Assembly (NCBI RefSeq): GCF_013249015.1
Contig: NZ_JABRPL010000004.1
Location: forward strand, 62,001-126,000
DNA: 64,000 bases
Source of the DNA: Rathayibacter agropyri
GTDB taxonomy: Bacteria > Actinomycetota > Actinomycetes > Actinomycetales > Microbacteriaceae
Direction of reading: 5' to 3'
This document shows positions 42,900 through 51,986 of the stretch, one piece after another. The notes beneath the pieces were generated by a model. The model saw only the letters and a list, made by a program, of their open reading frames with translations, was not told the origin of the DNA and ran no database searches. The first letter of the stretch is position 1, and each line of letters starts with the position of its first letter. Made by a program: the position numbers and the translations under genes.

Positions 42900-43657
42900 T
42901 GGGTCAGAAAGTAAACCCCTACGGTTTCCGTCTGGGAATCACCACCGACCACGTGTCGCGCTGGTTCTCCGACAGCACCAAGAAGGGCCAGCGGTACAGC
43001 GACTACCTCGCCGAGGACGTCAAGATCCGCCGTCTCCTCGCGACGCAGCTCGACCGTGCAGGCGTTGCCCGCATCGAGATCGAGCGCACCCGCGATCGCG
43101 TCCGCGTCGACATCCACACCGCCCGCCCGGGCATCGTGATCGGTCGTCGTGGCGCCGAGGCCGAGCGCATTCGCGCCGACCTCGAAAAGCTCACGGGCAA
43201 GCAGATTCAGCTCAACATCCTCGAGGTCAAGAACCCCGAGGCCGAGGCTCAGCTGGTCGCTCAGGGCATTGCCGAGCAGCTCTCCGCCCGTGTGGCTTTC
43301 CGCCGCGCGATGCGTAAGGGTCTGCAGGGCGCGCAGCGCGCTGGCGCCAAGGGCGTCCGCATCCAGGTCTCCGGCCGCCTCGGTGGCGCCGAGATGAGCC
43401 GCTCGGAGTTCTACCGCGAAGGACGCGTGCCGCTGCACACTCTCCGCGCGAACATCGACTACGGCTTCTACGAGGCGAAGACGACCTTCGGCCGCATTGG
43501 CGTGAAGGTCTGGATCTACAAGGGCGACATCACCAACAAGGAGCTCGCCCGCGAGCAGGCGAACAGCAAGTCGTCGCGCCCCGAGCGCAGCGACCGTCCC
43601 CGCCGTGCACCCCGCCAGCAGAGCGAGGCGCCGGTCGCAGCAGGAGTTGAGGCATAA
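42899..43657 (+). CDS. rpsC: 30S ribosomal protein S3
   Basis: S3 of 252 residues, part of the mRNA entry channel and helicase activity. Marks: [22 protein letters not shown], the KH domain with [17 protein letters not shown], and [35 protein letters not shown]-terminal extension of about 40 residues ([23 protein letters not shown]) is Arg/Ser/Pro-rich and likely disordered, as in other actinobacteria. Confidence 0.98.
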   Translation: MGQKVNPYGFRLGITTDHVSRWFSDSTKKGQRYSDYLAEDVKIRRLLATQLDRAGVARIEIERTRDRVRVDIHTARPGIVIGRRGAEAERIRADLEKLTGKQIQLNILEVKNPEAEAQLVAQGIAEQLSARVAFRRAMRKGLQGAQRAGAKGVRIQVSGRLGGAEMSRSEFYREGRVPLHTLRANIDYGFYEAKTTFGRIGVKVWIYKGDITNKELAREQANSKSSRPERSDRPRRAPRQQSEAPVAAGVEA

Positions 43658-43659
43658 CC

Positions 43660-44079
43660 ATGTTGATTCCGCGTCGAGTCAAGCACCGCAAGCAGCACCA
43701 CCCGGGCCGCTCCGGCCAGGCCACCGGCGGCACCAAGGTGTCGTTCGGTGAGTTCGGCATCCAGGCCCTCACCCCCGCCTATGTGACCAACCGGCAGATC
43801 GAGTCCGCTCGTATTGCCATGACGCGCCACATCAAGCGCGGCGGGAAGGTGTGGATCAACATCTACCCCGACCGCCCGCTGACCAAGAAGCCCGCCGAGA
43901 CCCGCATGGGTTCCGGTAAGGGCTCGCCGGAGTGGTGGGTCGCGAACGTCAAGCCGGGCCGCGTCCTCTTCGAGGTCGCCGGTGTCGATGAGCAGCTTGC
44001 TCGCGAGGCCATGACCCGTGCCATCCACAAGCTGCCCCTCAAGGCACGCATCATCAAGCGCGAGGAGGGAGACGCGTAA
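43660..44079 (+). CDS. rplP: 50S ribosomal protein L16
   Basis: L16 of 139 residues, which helps position A-site tRNA. Marks: [58 protein letters not shown] and [25 protein letters not shown]. Two bases after rpsC; its stop overlaps the rpmC ATG. Confidence 0.98.
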   Translation: MLIPRRVKHRKQHHPGRSGQATGGTKVSFGEFGIQALTPAYVTNRQIESARIAMTRHIKRGGKVWINIYPDRPLTKKPAETRMGSGKGSPEWWVANVKPGRVLFEVAGVDEQLAREAMTRAIHKLPLKARIIKREEGDA

Positions 44080-44405
44080 TGGCGATCGGATCCAAGGAGC
44101 TCGTACCCGCCGAGCTCGACACTTTCGAGGACGAGCGTCTCGTCACCGAGCTGAAGAAAGCCAAGGAAGAGCTGTTTAACCTTCGCTTCCAGTCGGCCAC
44201 CGGCCAGCTCGACACCAACGGCCGCCTCCGTGCCGTCAAGCGCGATATCGCCCGCATCTACACGGTCATCCGTGAGCGCGAGCTGGGTATCCGCGCCACC
44301 CCCGCACCCGTCGAGGCCCCGGCCAAGGCGGAGAAGAAGCCCAAGACCAAGAAGGCCGCCAAGGCCGAGGTCGAGGCGACCGAGTCGACAGAGGAGGCCA
44401 AGTAA
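44079..44405 (+). CDS. rpmC: 50S ribosomal protein L29 with long C-terminal extension
   Basis: L29 near the tunnel exit. The core ([58 protein letters not shown]) is normal, but the protein is 108 residues instead of about 65-80. The extra tail after residue 72 is Ala/Lys/Glu/Pro-rich ([20 protein letters not shown], then acidic [10 protein letters not shown]) and probably disordered. Its position by the exit could allow contact with nascent chains or targeting factors; this is only inference. Confidence 0.96.
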   Translation: MAIGSKELVPAELDTFEDERLVTELKKAKEELFNLRFQSATGQLDTNGRLRAVKRDIARIYTVIRERELGIRATPAPVEAPAKAEKKPKTKKAAKAEVEATESTEEAK

Positions 44406-44719
44406 TGGCAACCGTCAATGACACCGCCGGCCACGAGTCGGCCGCCCATGACGTCAAGCAGGAGGGCGCTCGCGGATACCGCAAGACCCGCCGCGGCTAC
44501 GTCACCAGCGACAAGATGGACAAGACCATCACCGTCGAGGTCGAGGACCGCGTGAAGCACCCCCTCTACGGCAAGGTCATCCGCCGCACCTCGAAGGTCA
44601 AGGCTCACGACGAGCTGAACACCGCGGGAATCGGTGACCTCGTCGTCATCAGCGAGACCCGTCCCCTCAGCGCCTCCAAGCGCTGGCGCCTGGTCGAGAT
44701 CCTCGAGAAGGCCAAGTAG
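44405..44719 (+). CDS. rpsQ: 30S ribosomal protein S17
   Basis: S17 of 104 residues, a primary 16S-binding protein. The core ([44 protein letters not shown]) is preceded by a roughly 25-residue N-terminal extension ([20 protein letters not shown]). The stop codon lies in a perfect 22-bp palindrome. ATG overlaps the rpmC stop. Confidence 0.97.
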   Translation: MATVNDTAGHESAAHDVKQEGARGYRKTRRGYVTSDKMDKTITVEVEDRVKHPLYGKVIRRTSKVKAHDELNTAGIGDLVVISETRPLSASKRWRLVEILEKAK

Positions 44720-44734
44720 GCCGCGGCCTACTTG
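44713..44734. promoter_or_regulatory. Perfect 22-bp palindrome across the rpsQ stop codon
   Basis: CAAGTAGGCCG is followed directly by its exact reverse complement CGGCCTACTTG. The rpsQ TAG is in the left arm. It is 18 bases before the rplN ATG. As RNA it forms an 9-10 bp stem with a minimal loop; possible processing or pausing site between rpsQ and rplN. Confidence 0.7.
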
Positions 44735-44752
44735 AGTTAGCAGGAGAGACAC

Positions 44753-45121
44753 ATGCTTCAGCAAGAATCCCGAGTCAAGGTCGCCGACAACACCGGCGCC
44801 AAGATGCTCCTCACCATCCGAGTCCTCGGAGGCTCCGGCCGCCGATACGCCGGTCTCGGTGACGTCATCGTTGCCACCGTCAAGGACGCGATCCCCGGTG
44901 GGAACGTCAAGAAGGGCGATGTGGTCAAGGCCGTCATCATCCGAACCATCAAGCAGACCCGTCGATCGGACGGCTCGTACATCAAGTTTGACGAGAACGC
45001 CGCCGTCATCCTCAAGAACGACGGGGACCCCCGCGGTACCCGCATCTTCGGACCGGTCGGTCGCGAGCTCCGCGACAAGAAGTTCATGAAGATCGTCTCG
45101 CTGGCACCGGAGGTTATCTAG
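44753..45121 (+). CDS. rplN: 50S ribosomal protein L14
   Basis: L14 of 122 residues at the subunit interface. Marks: [60 protein letters not shown] and [31 protein letters not shown] site upstream. Begins the spc part of the cluster. Confidence 0.98.
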   Translation: MLQQESRVKVADNTGAKMLLTIRVLGGSGRRYAGLGDVIVATVKDAIPGGNVKKGDVVKAVIIRTIKQTRRSDGSYIKFDENAAVILKNDGDPRGTRIFGPVGRELRDKKFMKIVSLAPEVI

Positions 45122-45123
45122 TC

Positions 45124-45483
45124 ATGGCCAAGATCAAGAAGGGTGACCTCGTCCAGGTCATCTCGGGGGCTACCCAGGAGCGCGGCGGAGACCGCGGCAA
45201 GCAGGGCAAGGTCCTCGAGGTACTGGTCGAGCGCAACCGCGTTGTCGTCGAGGGTGTGAACTTCGTCAAGAAGCACACTCGCGTCGGCCAGACGCAGCGA
45301 GGCTCGAAGGAGGGCGGCATCGAGACCGTCGAGGCGTCGATCCACATCTCGAACGTCGCGCTCGTCGACCCGAAGACCAAGAAGCCGACCAGGGTCGGCC
45401 ACCGCAACGTGGCCGTCACCAAGGACGGCGTGACCAAGACCGTTCGCGTGCGCTACGCGAAGGCGTCGGGTGAGGAACTGTAA
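45124..45483 (+). CDS. rplX: 50S ribosomal protein L24
   Basis: L24 of 119 residues, an assembly initiator at the tunnel exit. Marks: [31 protein letters not shown] (KOW motif), [13 protein letters not shown] and [20 protein letters not shown]. Two bases after rplN; stop overlaps rplE (TAATG). Confidence 0.97.
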   Translation: MAKIKKGDLVQVISGATQERGGDRGKQGKVLEVLVERNRVVVEGVNFVKKHTRVGQTQRGSKEGGIETVEASIHISNVALVDPKTKKPTRVGHRNVAVTKDGVTKTVRVRYAKASGEEL

Positions 45484-46067
45484 TGACTGACACCACCGCA
45501 GTGGCTGCGAAGGTTCAGCCGCGGCTCAAGGCCAAGTACCAGGCCGACATCATCCCCGCTCTCAAGGAGCAGTTCGGTTTCGGCAATGTGCACCAGGTCC
45601 CCGGCCTGGTCAAGGTCGTCGTGAACACGGGCGTCGGCGAGGCTGCCCGCGACGGCAAGATCATCGACGGCGCGGTCAAGGACCTCACCGCCATCACCGG
45701 TCAGAAGCCGCAGGTCACGAAGGCCCGCAAGTCGATCGCCCAGTTCAAGCTGCGCGAGGGTCAGGCCATCGGCGCGCACGTCACCCTCCGGGGCGACCGC
45801 GCGTGGGAGTTCCTGGACCGCCTGCTCTCGGTGGCGCTGCCGCGTATCCGCGACTTCCGTGGTCTCTCGGACCGCCAGTTTGACGGCAACGGCAACTACA
45901 CCTTCGGCATCACGGAGCAGTCGATCTTCCACGAGATCGACCAGGACCGCATTGACCGCGTTCGCGGCTTCGACGTGACCGTCGTGACCACCGCGAAGAC
46001 CGATGACGAGGGACGCGCGCTGCTCAAGCAGCTCGGCTTCCCGTTCAAGTCCTCGGACAACGCGTAA
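45483..46067 (+). CDS. rplE: 50S ribosomal protein L5
   Basis: L5 of 194 residues, binding 5S rRNA. Marks: [87 protein letters not shown] and the C-terminal FPFKS. In most operons rpsN follows; here a strong terminator and a 290-base gap follow instead. Confidence 0.98.
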   Translation: MTDTTAVAAKVQPRLKAKYQADIIPALKEQFGFGNVHQVPGLVKVVVNTGVGEAARDGKIIDGAVKDLTAITGQKPQVTKARKSIAQFKLREGQAIGAHVTLRGDRAWEFLDRLLSVALPRIRDFRGLSDRQFDGNGNYTFGITEQSIFHEIDQDRIDRVRGFDVTVVTTAKTDDEGRALLKQLGFPFKSSDNA

Positions 46068-46077
46068 GCAATAGCCT

Positions 46078-46114
46078 CGAGGCCGGGGGACGGTGAGAAC
46101 CGCCCCCGGCCTCG
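46078..46114 (+). terminator. Strong hairpin between rplE and rpsH
   Basis: CGAGGCCGGGGG (46078-46089) pairs perfectly with CCCCCGGCCTCG (46103-46114); CGG/CCG can extend the stem inside the loop. It lies ten bases after the rplE stop. The remaining stretch to rpsH (46115-46359) has no gene; TCGACC at 46217 and TACCAT at about 46231 onward form only a weak promoter candidate for the second half of the spc operon. Confidence 0.78.
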
Positions 46115-46359
46115 TGGTGTGTCGGCCGTCGGTCCAGCTCCGTTCGGCCGGCGTCATCGTGCACCACAGCCTGCCGCGATCTTCGGATCGTCGCAGGCAC
46201 AAACGGTCCTCGACCGCAGACCATCGGCCATGTACCATTGCTCGTTGGCCTGCGTTCGCGCGGCCGCATTGGGCGTCGACGTCGTCGGCGCCGTCCCACA
46301 CCACAGGTCGGCACTCTTGTAAAGGGTGTCGAAACCAGGCGAGAAAGGCACCATCAGCC

Positions 46360-46758
46360 ATGACCATGACTGATCCGGTCGCAGATCTGCTGACCAGAAT
46401 CCGTAACGCGAACTCCGCGCACCACGACTCCATCACTCTCCCCGGCTCGAAGCTCAAGGCGAACATCGCCGAGATCCTCAAGACCGAGGGCTATATCGCC
46501 GACTGGAAGGTCGAGGAGGCGCGCGTCGGCACGACGCTCTCCATCTCCCTCAAGTACGGCCCCAACCGCGAGCGCTCCATCGCGGGCATCAAGCGGGTCT
46601 CGAAGCCCGGCCTCCGCGTGTACGCGAAGTCGGCCGAGATCCCCACCGTGCTCGGCGGCCTCGGCGTCGCCATCCTGTCCACGTCGAGCGGTCTGCTGAC
46701 CGACCGCCAGGCCGAGAAGAAGGGCGTGGGTGGGGAAGTCCTCGCCTACGTGTGGTAA
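46360..46758 (+). CDS. rpsH: 30S ribosomal protein S8
   Basis: S8 of 132 residues, a 16S-binding protein and, in E. coli, repressor of the spc operon. Marks: [40 protein letters not shown], and the C-terminal [29 protein letters not shown] chose the first ATG (46360) with GAAAGG about 11 bases upstream; the ATG at 46366 is an alternative. First gene after the unusual gap. Confidence 0.97.
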   Translation: MTMTDPVADLLTRIRNANSAHHDSITLPGSKLKANIAEILKTEGYIADWKVEEARVGTTLSISLKYGPNRERSIAGIKRVSKPGLRVYAKSAEIPTVLGGLGVAILSTSSGLLTDRQAEKKGVGGEVLAYVW

Positions 46759-46764
46759 TCCCTC

Positions 46765-47301
46765 ATGTCGCGTATTGGAAGACTCCCCATCGAGATCCCG
46801 GCGGGCGTCGATGTCTCCGTCGCCGGCTCCGCGGTGACCGTCAAGGGCCCGAAGGGCGAGCTGACCGTCCCGGTCGCCAGCCCCATTCAGGTCTCCGTCG
46901 AGAACGGTCAGGTCCTGGTCTCACGGCCTGACGACGAGCGCGAGTCGCGCTCGCTTCACGGCCTCACCCGGACGCTCATTGCAAATGACATCATCGGTGT
47001 CACGCAGGGCTACTCCAAGGGCCTCGAGGTCGTCGGTACCGGTTACCGCGTTTTGGCGAAGGGCTCGGACATCGAGTTCGCGCTCGGTTTCTCGCACCCG
47101 GTCGTCGTCACCCCGCCCGTAGGCATTTCGTTCACGGTCGAGGGCAACAACAAGCTCACTGTGCACGGCATCTCGAAGCAGGCCGTCGGTGAGGTGGCCG
47201 CCAACATTCGTAAGATCCGCAAGCCCGAGCCCTATAAGGGCAAGGGCGTGCGCTACGCCGGCGAGGTCGTTCGCCGCAAGGCCGGAAAGAGCGGTAAGTG
47301 A
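46765..47301 (+). CDS. rplF: 50S ribosomal protein L6
   Basis: L6 of 178 residues near the sarcin-ricin loop. Marks: [32 protein letters not shown], and the C-terminal [30 protein letters not shown]. Six bases after rpsH. Confidence 0.98.
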   Translation: MSRIGRLPIEIPAGVDVSVAGSAVTVKGPKGELTVPVASPIQVSVENGQVLVSRPDDERESRSLHGLTRTLIANDIIGVTQGYSKGLEVVGTGYRVLAKGSDIEFALGFSHPVVVTPPVGISFTVEGNNKLTVHGISKQAVGEVAANIRKIRKPEPYKGKGVRYAGEVVRRKAGKSGK

Positions 47302-47303
47302 TC

Positions 47304-47675
47304 ATGGGACTCGGAACCAGAGGAAAGAGCAAGTCCGCTGCGCGCGGTCGTCGTCACGACCGTCTGCGCAAGAGGGTCGTCGGATCCGCCGAGCGCCCCC
47401 GCCTCGTCGTCAACCGCTCGGCTCGTCACGTCTTCGTGCAGATCGTCGACGACGCACAGGGCCGCACCCTCGTGTCGGCGTCGACCCTCGAGGCCGACCT
47501 GCGCGTGTTCGACGGTGACAAGACCGCCAAGGCCCGCAAGGTCGGCGAGCTCGTCGCCGAGCGCGCCAAGAACGCCGGTGTCGAGGCGGTCGTCTTCGAC
47601 CGCGGAGGCAACAAGTACGCCGGTCGCGTCGCCGCGATCGCCGATGGAGCACGAGAGGCAGGGCTCAACCTGTGA
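47304..47675 (+). CDS. rplR: 50S ribosomal protein L18
   Basis: L18 of 123 residues, binding 5S rRNA with L5. Marks: [77 protein letters not shown] take the ATG at 47304; a GTG at 47298 overlapping the rplF stop would add two residues and is also possible. Confidence 0.96.
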   Translation: MGLGTRGKSKSAARGRRHDRLRKRVVGSAERPRLVVNRSARHVFVQIVDDAQGRTLVSASTLEADLRVFDGDKTAKARKVGELVAERAKNAGVEAVVFDRGGNKYAGRVAAIADGAREAGLNL

Positions 47676-48376
47676 GCGCCGCAGAAAACAAGGAACCCGA
47701 GGTCGTCGCTGTGTCGGAGGCCCCCGTCGAAACCGCTGCATCCACGCAGCCGCAGCAGGAGGCTCGTGAGCCCCGCCGCGGCGGCCGCGACCGCAACCAG
47801 GGTGGCCGCGACCGCGGCGGCCGTGACGCCGAGAAGAGCCAGTTCCTCGAGCGCGTCGTGACCATCAACCGCGTGTCGAAGGTCGTCAAGGGCGGTCGTC
47901 GCTTTAGCTTCACCGCGCTCGTCGTCGTCGGAGACGGCAACGGACTGGTGGGCGTCGGCTACGGCAAGGCCCGCGAGGTCCCGACCGCGATCTCCAAGGG
48001 CGTCGAGGAGGCGAAGAAGAACTTCTTCCGTGTTCCGCGCGTCGGATCGACCATCCCGCACCCCGTCCAGGGTGAGGCCGCTGCCGGTGTCGTGCTCCTG
48101 CGCCCCGCCGCCGCGGGTACCGGTGTTATCGCCGGTGGTCCCGTCCGCGCCGTCCTCGAGTGCGCCGGCATCCATGACGTCCTGAGCAAGTCGCTCGGCT
48201 CGTCGAACACCATCAACATCGTCCACGCGACCGTCGAGGCTCTCCAGCAGCTCGAGGAGCCGCGCGCCGTCGCCGCTCGTCGTGGTCTCGACTTCGACCG
48301 GGTCGCTCCGGCCCGTCTCGTCCGTGCCGAGGCCGACGCCCTCGCCGCCGCGTCCAACGCGAAGGCAGGTGCCTGA
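47672..48376 (+). CDS. rpsE: 30S ribosomal protein S5 with N-terminal extension
   Basis: S5 of 234 residues, involved in accuracy and mRNA unwinding. The core begins [34 protein letters not shown], with [20 protein letters not shown] and [13 protein letters not shown] following. About 55 residues of N-terminal extension are first acidic/Ala-rich and then Arg-Gly-rich ([18 protein letters not shown]), an RNA-binding-like composition typical for actinobacterial S5. Start GTG overlaps the rplR stop. Confidence 0.97.
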   Translation: MSAAENKEPEVVAVSEAPVETAASTQPQQEAREPRRGGRDRNQGGRDRGGRDAEKSQFLERVVTINRVSKVVKGGRRFSFTALVVVGDGNGLVGVGYGKAREVPTAISKGVEEAKKNFFRVPRVGSTIPHPVQGEAAAGVVLLRPAAAGTGVIAGGPVRAVLECAGIHDVLSKSLGSSNTINIVHATVEALQQLEEPRAVAARRGLDFDRVAPARLVRAEADALAAASNAKAGA

Positions 48377-48558
48377 TGGCCCAGCTCAAGGTGACCCAGG
48401 TCAAGTCGAAGGTCAGCGAGAAGCAGTACCAGCGAGACACGCTGCGCTCGCTCGGCCTCAGGAAGATCGGTCAGAGCGTGGTCCGCGAGGACAACGCCCA
48501 GAACCGCGGATACGTGAAGACCGTCGCCCATCTGGTGAAGGTCGAGGAGATTGACTAA
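48376..48558 (+). CDS. rpmD: 50S ribosomal protein L30
   Basis: L30 of 60 residues: [37 protein letters not shown] and [16 protein letters not shown], normal length. Stop codons overlap start codons on both sides (TGATG with rpsE, TAATG with rplO). Confidence 0.97.
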   Translation: MAQLKVTQVKSKVSEKQYQRDTLRSLGLRKIGQSVVREDNAQNRGYVKTVAHLVKVEEID

Positions 48559-49082
48559 TGGCTGAGACGAACAACGCCGCCGCGGAGTCCACGACTCCCG
48601 CGTCGGCGTCCACCACCAAGGGCGCGGCGGCGCCGACGACCAGGGAGCACGTGCTCAAGGTCCACCACCTCCGCCCCGCTGCCGGAGCCAAGAAGGCCAA
48701 GACCCGCGTCGGTCGCGGCGAGGGCTCGAAGGGCAAGACCGCCGGGCGCGGCACCAAGGGCACCAAGGCTCGCTACACGGTGCGCATCGGCTTCGAGGGT
48801 GGGCAGATGCCGCTGCACATGCGCACCCCGAAGCTCCGCGGCTTCAAGAACCCGTTCCGGGTCGAGTACCAGGTCGTGAACCTGTCCGCTCTCGCGGATC
48901 TCTACCCCCAGGGTGGGGAGGTCACCGTCAGCGACCTCGTCGCCAAGGGTGCCGTCCGCAAGAACGAGAAGGTCAAAGTCCTCGGGGACGGCGACATTGC
49001 GGTTAAGCTGAACGTCGCGGTCGACAAGGTCTCCAGCTCCGCCGAGCAGAAGATCGTCGCTGCGGGCGGATCTATCAAGTAG
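48558..49082 (+). CDS. rplO: 50S ribosomal protein L15
   Basis: L15 of 174 residues, a late-assembly protein. The core starts at [36 protein letters not shown] and continues through [29 protein letters not shown] 30-residue N-terminal extension rich in Ala, Thr and Ser ([20 protein letters not shown]) precedes it, longer than in most bacteria. Followed by a large hairpin before secY. Confidence 0.97.
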   Translation: MAETNNAAAESTTPASASTTKGAAAPTTREHVLKVHHLRPAAGAKKAKTRVGRGEGSKGKTAGRGTKGTKARYTVRIGFEGGQMPLHMRTPKLRGFKNPFRVEYQVVNLSALADLYPQGGEVTVSDLVAKGAVRKNEKVKVLGDGDIAVKLNVAVDKVSSSAEQKIVAAGGSIK

Positions 49083-49097
49083 CACCAGCAGCTTGCC

Positions 49098-49148
49098 GGT
49101 CGAGCTTGTCACGCCGACTCCCTCAGGGAGCGCGTGGCAAGCTCGACC
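49098..49148 (+). terminator. Large hairpin between rplO and secY
   Basis: GGTCGAGCTTGTCACG (49098-49113) pairs with CGTGGCAAGCTCGACC (49133-49148) at 15 of 16 positions, and the loop holds a second perfect hairpin CTCCC-TCA-GGGAG. It begins 16 bases after the rplO stop. Probably a partial terminator that lowers expression of secY-adk-map relative to ribosomal proteins. Confidence 0.75.
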
Positions 49149-49188
49149 TGTATCCCGCACCACAGAACTGAGCAGGAGACCCTAGGTA

Positions 49189-50511
49189 GTGTTTGGCGCC
49201 GTAGCGCGGATCTTCCGCACCCCCGACCTCCGCCGCAAGATCGGCTTCACTCTCGCGATCGTGGCGATCTTCCGGCTGGGGTCCTTCATCCCTGCTCCGT
49301 TCGTCAGCTTCAGCGCCGTGCAGGCGTGTCTCGCGGGTAACCAGGGCACCTCGGGGCTCTACGAGCTGGTGAACCTCTTCAGCGGCGGGGCCCTGCTCCA
49401 GTTGTCGATCTTCGCGCTCGGGATCATGCCGTACATCACGGCGTCGATCATCGTCCAGCTGCTGCGCGTGGTCATCCCGCACTTCGAGACCCTGTACAAG
49501 GAAGGTCAGTCTGGTCAGGGCAAGCTCACGCAGTACACGCGTTACCTCACGATCGCGCTCGGCGTCCTCCAGTCGACCACTCTCATCACCGTCGCCCGCT
49601 CGGGTGCGCTGTTCGGCAACTCCGGAGTGCCGGAGTGCTCGGCGCTCATCATCACCGATGAGTGGTACTCCATCCTGCTCATGGTCATCACCATGACCGC
49701 CGGCACCGGAATCATCATGTGGATGGGCGAGCTCATCACCGAGCGCGGAATCGGCAACGGCATGTCGTTGCTGATCTTCACCTCGATCGCCGCCCAGTTC
49801 CCGACCTCCCTCTGGTCGATCGCGCAGTCGCGCGGCTTCGAGACCTTCCTCCTCGTTCTCGGTGTGGGGCTCGTGCTCGTCGTCGCCGTCGTGTTCGTGG
49901 AGCAGTCGCAACGGCGGATCCCGGTGCAGTACGCCAAGCGGATGGTCGGCAGGCGCACGTACGGCGGCAACAACACCTACATCCCGATCAAGGTCAACAT
50001 GGCCGGCGTCGTCCCCGTCATCTTCGCCTCGTCCCTTCTGTACCTGCCCGCGCTCATCGCGCAGTTCAACCAGCCGGGCGCAGGCCAGGCGGCCCCGGGT
50101 TGGGTGTCGTGGATCACGAGTTACCTCACCAAGGGCGACCACCCGCTCTACATGGCGTTGTATTTCCTCCTGATCGTTGGATTCACCTACTTCTACGTCG
50201 CGATCACCTTCAACCCCGACGAGGTAGCCGACAACATGAAGCGTTACGGCGGCTTCATCCCCGGCATCCGCGCCGGCCGCCCGACCGCCGAGTACCTCAA
50301 CTACGTGCTCACGCGCGTGACCCTGCCCGGGTCGGTCTACCTGGGCCTCATTGCGCTGGTCCCGCTCGTCGCTCTCGCGCTGGTCGGTGCGAACCAGAAC
50401 TTCCCGTTCGGTGGCACCTCGATCCTCATCATCGTCGGAGTCGGACTGGAGACGGTCAAGCAGATCGACTCCCAGCTGCAGCAACGCCACTACGAAGGAC
50501 TCCTCCGATGA
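49189..50511 (+). CDS. secY: Protein translocase subunit SecY
   Basis: Channel subunit of the Sec translocon, 440 residues with about ten membrane helices. Start GTG at 49189; FGAVARIFRTPDLRRKIGFTLAIV is the N-terminus. Marks: the lateral gate region FSGGALLQLSIFALGIMPYITASIIVQLL, the GNGMSLLIFTSI segment, VQYAKRMVGRRTYGGNNTYIPIKVNMAGVVPVIFASSLL and GIRAGRPTAEYLNYVLTRVT. The stop overlaps the adk ATG (ATGA). Confidence 0.98.
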   Translation: MFGAVARIFRTPDLRRKIGFTLAIVAIFRLGSFIPAPFVSFSAVQACLAGNQGTSGLYELVNLFSGGALLQLSIFALGIMPYITASIIVQLLRVVIPHFETLYKEGQSGQGKLTQYTRYLTIALGVLQSTTLITVARSGALFGNSGVPECSALIITDEWYSILLMVITMTAGTGIIMWMGELITERGIGNGMSLLIFTSIAAQFPTSLWSIAQSRGFETFLLVLGVGLVLVVAVVFVEQSQRRIPVQYAKRMVGRRTYGGNNTYIPIKVNMAGVVPVIFASSLLYLPALIAQFNQPGAGQAAPGWVSWITSYLTKGDHPLYMALYFLLIVGFTYFYVAITFNPDEVADNMKRYGGFIPGIRAGRPTAEYLNYVLTRVTLPGSVYLGLIALVPLVALALVGANQNFPFGGTSILIIVGVGLETVKQIDSQLQQRHYEGLLR

Positions 50512-51125
50512 GCTCAGATCCGGTCGGCTTCCGTCTCCTGCTGATCGGCCCTCCGGGCGCAGGCAAGGGGACCCAGGCCGCCCGGCTCAGCGACATTCTC
50601 GAGGTGCCGGCCATCTCGACCGGCGACATCTTCCGCGCGAATGTCGCGAACGAGACCGAGCTCGGTCTCCAGGCGAAGACTTACCTCGACGCGGGCCGCT
50701 ACGTGCCCGACGAGCTGACCAACGCGATCGTGCACGACCGGCTGCAGGAGGCCGACGTGTCCACCGGGTTCCTGCTCGACGGCTACCCGCGGACGACGGA
50801 ACAGGTCGACGAGCTCGACAGGATCCTCGCCGCCGATCACAACCGCCTCGACGCGGTCGTCCAGCTCACCGCAGACCCCGACGAGGTCGTCACCCGCCTG
50901 CTCAAGCGCTCGCACGAGCAGGGTCGTAGTGACGACACCGAGGAGGTCATCCGCCGCCGTCTCGCGCTCTACGAGGAGCAGACTGCTCCGCTGATCGACG
51001 TCTACGCCGCCCGCGGTATCGTCGTCGTCGTCGACGGGCTCGGCCCGGTCGAGGAGGTCACCGAACGGATTGTCGTCGCGCTTGAGGGTCACCGTGTGGG
51101 CCGTCTCGACAATCCGGCCGCCTGA
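50508..51125 (+). CDS. adk: Adenylate kinase
   Basis: Interconverts ATP, AMP and ADP; 205 residues. P-loop IGPPGAGKGTQAARL, AMP-binding STGDIFRANV and LDGYPRTTEQVDELD, and a short LID (RLLKRSHEQGRSDDTEEVIRRRL) without zinc cysteines, the actinobacterial short form. N-terminus MSSDPVGFRLLLIG chosen at the ATG overlapping secY. Confidence 0.97.
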   Translation: MSSDPVGFRLLLIGPPGAGKGTQAARLSDILEVPAISTGDIFRANVANETELGLQAKTYLDAGRYVPDELTNAIVHDRLQEADVSTGFLLDGYPRTTEQVDELDRILAADHNRLDAVVQLTADPDEVVTRLLKRSHEQGRSDDTEEVIRRRLALYEEQTAPLIDVYAARGIVVVVDGLGPVEEVTERIVVALEGHRVGRLDNPAA

Positions 51126-51127
51126 TC

Positions 51128-51973
51128 GTGGCGCTGCGCTCTTCCCTCTATAAGACGCCCGCCCAACTGCGGGCAATGATCTCTCCCGGACTGGCGACGG
51201 CCGCGTCGCTGGACGCGGTGCGCGCCGCACTTCGTCCTGGCGTCACGACCCTCGAACTCGACGCCATCGCCGAAGCGGCGATCGTAGAGCGCGGAGGGCG
51301 CTCGAACTTTCAGCTCGTCCCGGGCTACCGGCACACGATCTGCGCGTCGGTCAATGACGAGGTCGTGCACGGCATCCCGGGCGACCGTGTGCTCGAGCCG
51401 GGCGACATCGTTTCGATCGACAGTGGCGCCGAGGTCGACGGCTGGAACGGCGACTCCGCGATGACCCTGGTTCTGCCCGATCCGTCCCGACAGCAGGAGG
51501 TTGCGGCGCGCGCCGAACTGTCGCGGGTGACCGAGGGCTCGCTCTGGCGTGGGATCGCGGCGCTCGCCTCCGCCCGGCACCTCAATGAGGTCGGCGCTGC
51601 GATCGAGGGGTACGTCGAGGACGAGGCGGAGCGGACCGGTCGCGTGTACGGGATCCTCACCGACTACATAGGCCACGGCATCGGTCGGTCGATGCATGAG
51701 GCGCCGCCGGTTTTCAACTACCGGGTTCGTCAGCGCGGTCCGGAGGTGAAGCCCGGTCTCGTCGTCGCGATCGAGCCGATGGTCACCGCGGGCGGCGCCG
51801 AGACTGTGGTGCGCGAGGACGAGTGGACGGTGGCGACCGAGGATGGCAGCGCGGCCGCGCACTGGGAGCACTCCGTTGCCGTGCACCGCGACGGTATCTG
51901 GGTCACGACGCTTGCCGACGGCGGCGCTGCGGGGCTCGCGCAGTACGGGATCGTACCGACGCCGATCGCTTGA
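51128..51973 (+). CDS. map: Type I methionine aminopeptidase
   Basis: Removes the initiator methionine from nascent proteins; 281 residues. Start GTG at 51128, two bases after adk. Metal ligands follow the family pattern: SIDSGAEVDGWNGDSAM (two Asp), YIGHGIGRSMHEAPPVFNY (His), VVAIEPM (Glu) and HWEHSVAV (Glu). N-terminal SLYKTPAQLRAMISPGLATAASLDAVRAAL is typical. It is normally followed by infA; here a 10-kb block intervenes. Confidence 0.97.
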   Translation: MALRSSLYKTPAQLRAMISPGLATAASLDAVRAALRPGVTTLELDAIAEAAIVERGGRSNFQLVPGYRHTICASVNDEVVHGIPGDRVLEPGDIVSIDSGAEVDGWNGDSAMTLVLPDPSRQQEVAARAELSRVTEGSLWRGIAALASARHLNEVGAAIEGYVEDEAERTGRVYGILTDYIGHGIGRSMHEAPPVFNYRVRQRGPEVKPGLVVAIEPMVTAGGAETVVREDEWTVATEDGSAAAHWEHSVAVHRDGIWVTTLADGGAAGLAQYGIVPTPIA

Positions 51974-51986
51974 GGATCGGCCGTCC

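Noticed and set aside
46093-46359. In-frame upstream extension of rpsH
   Set aside because: The S8 family starts at MTMTDP; the extension reads through the terminator region and has no homology.
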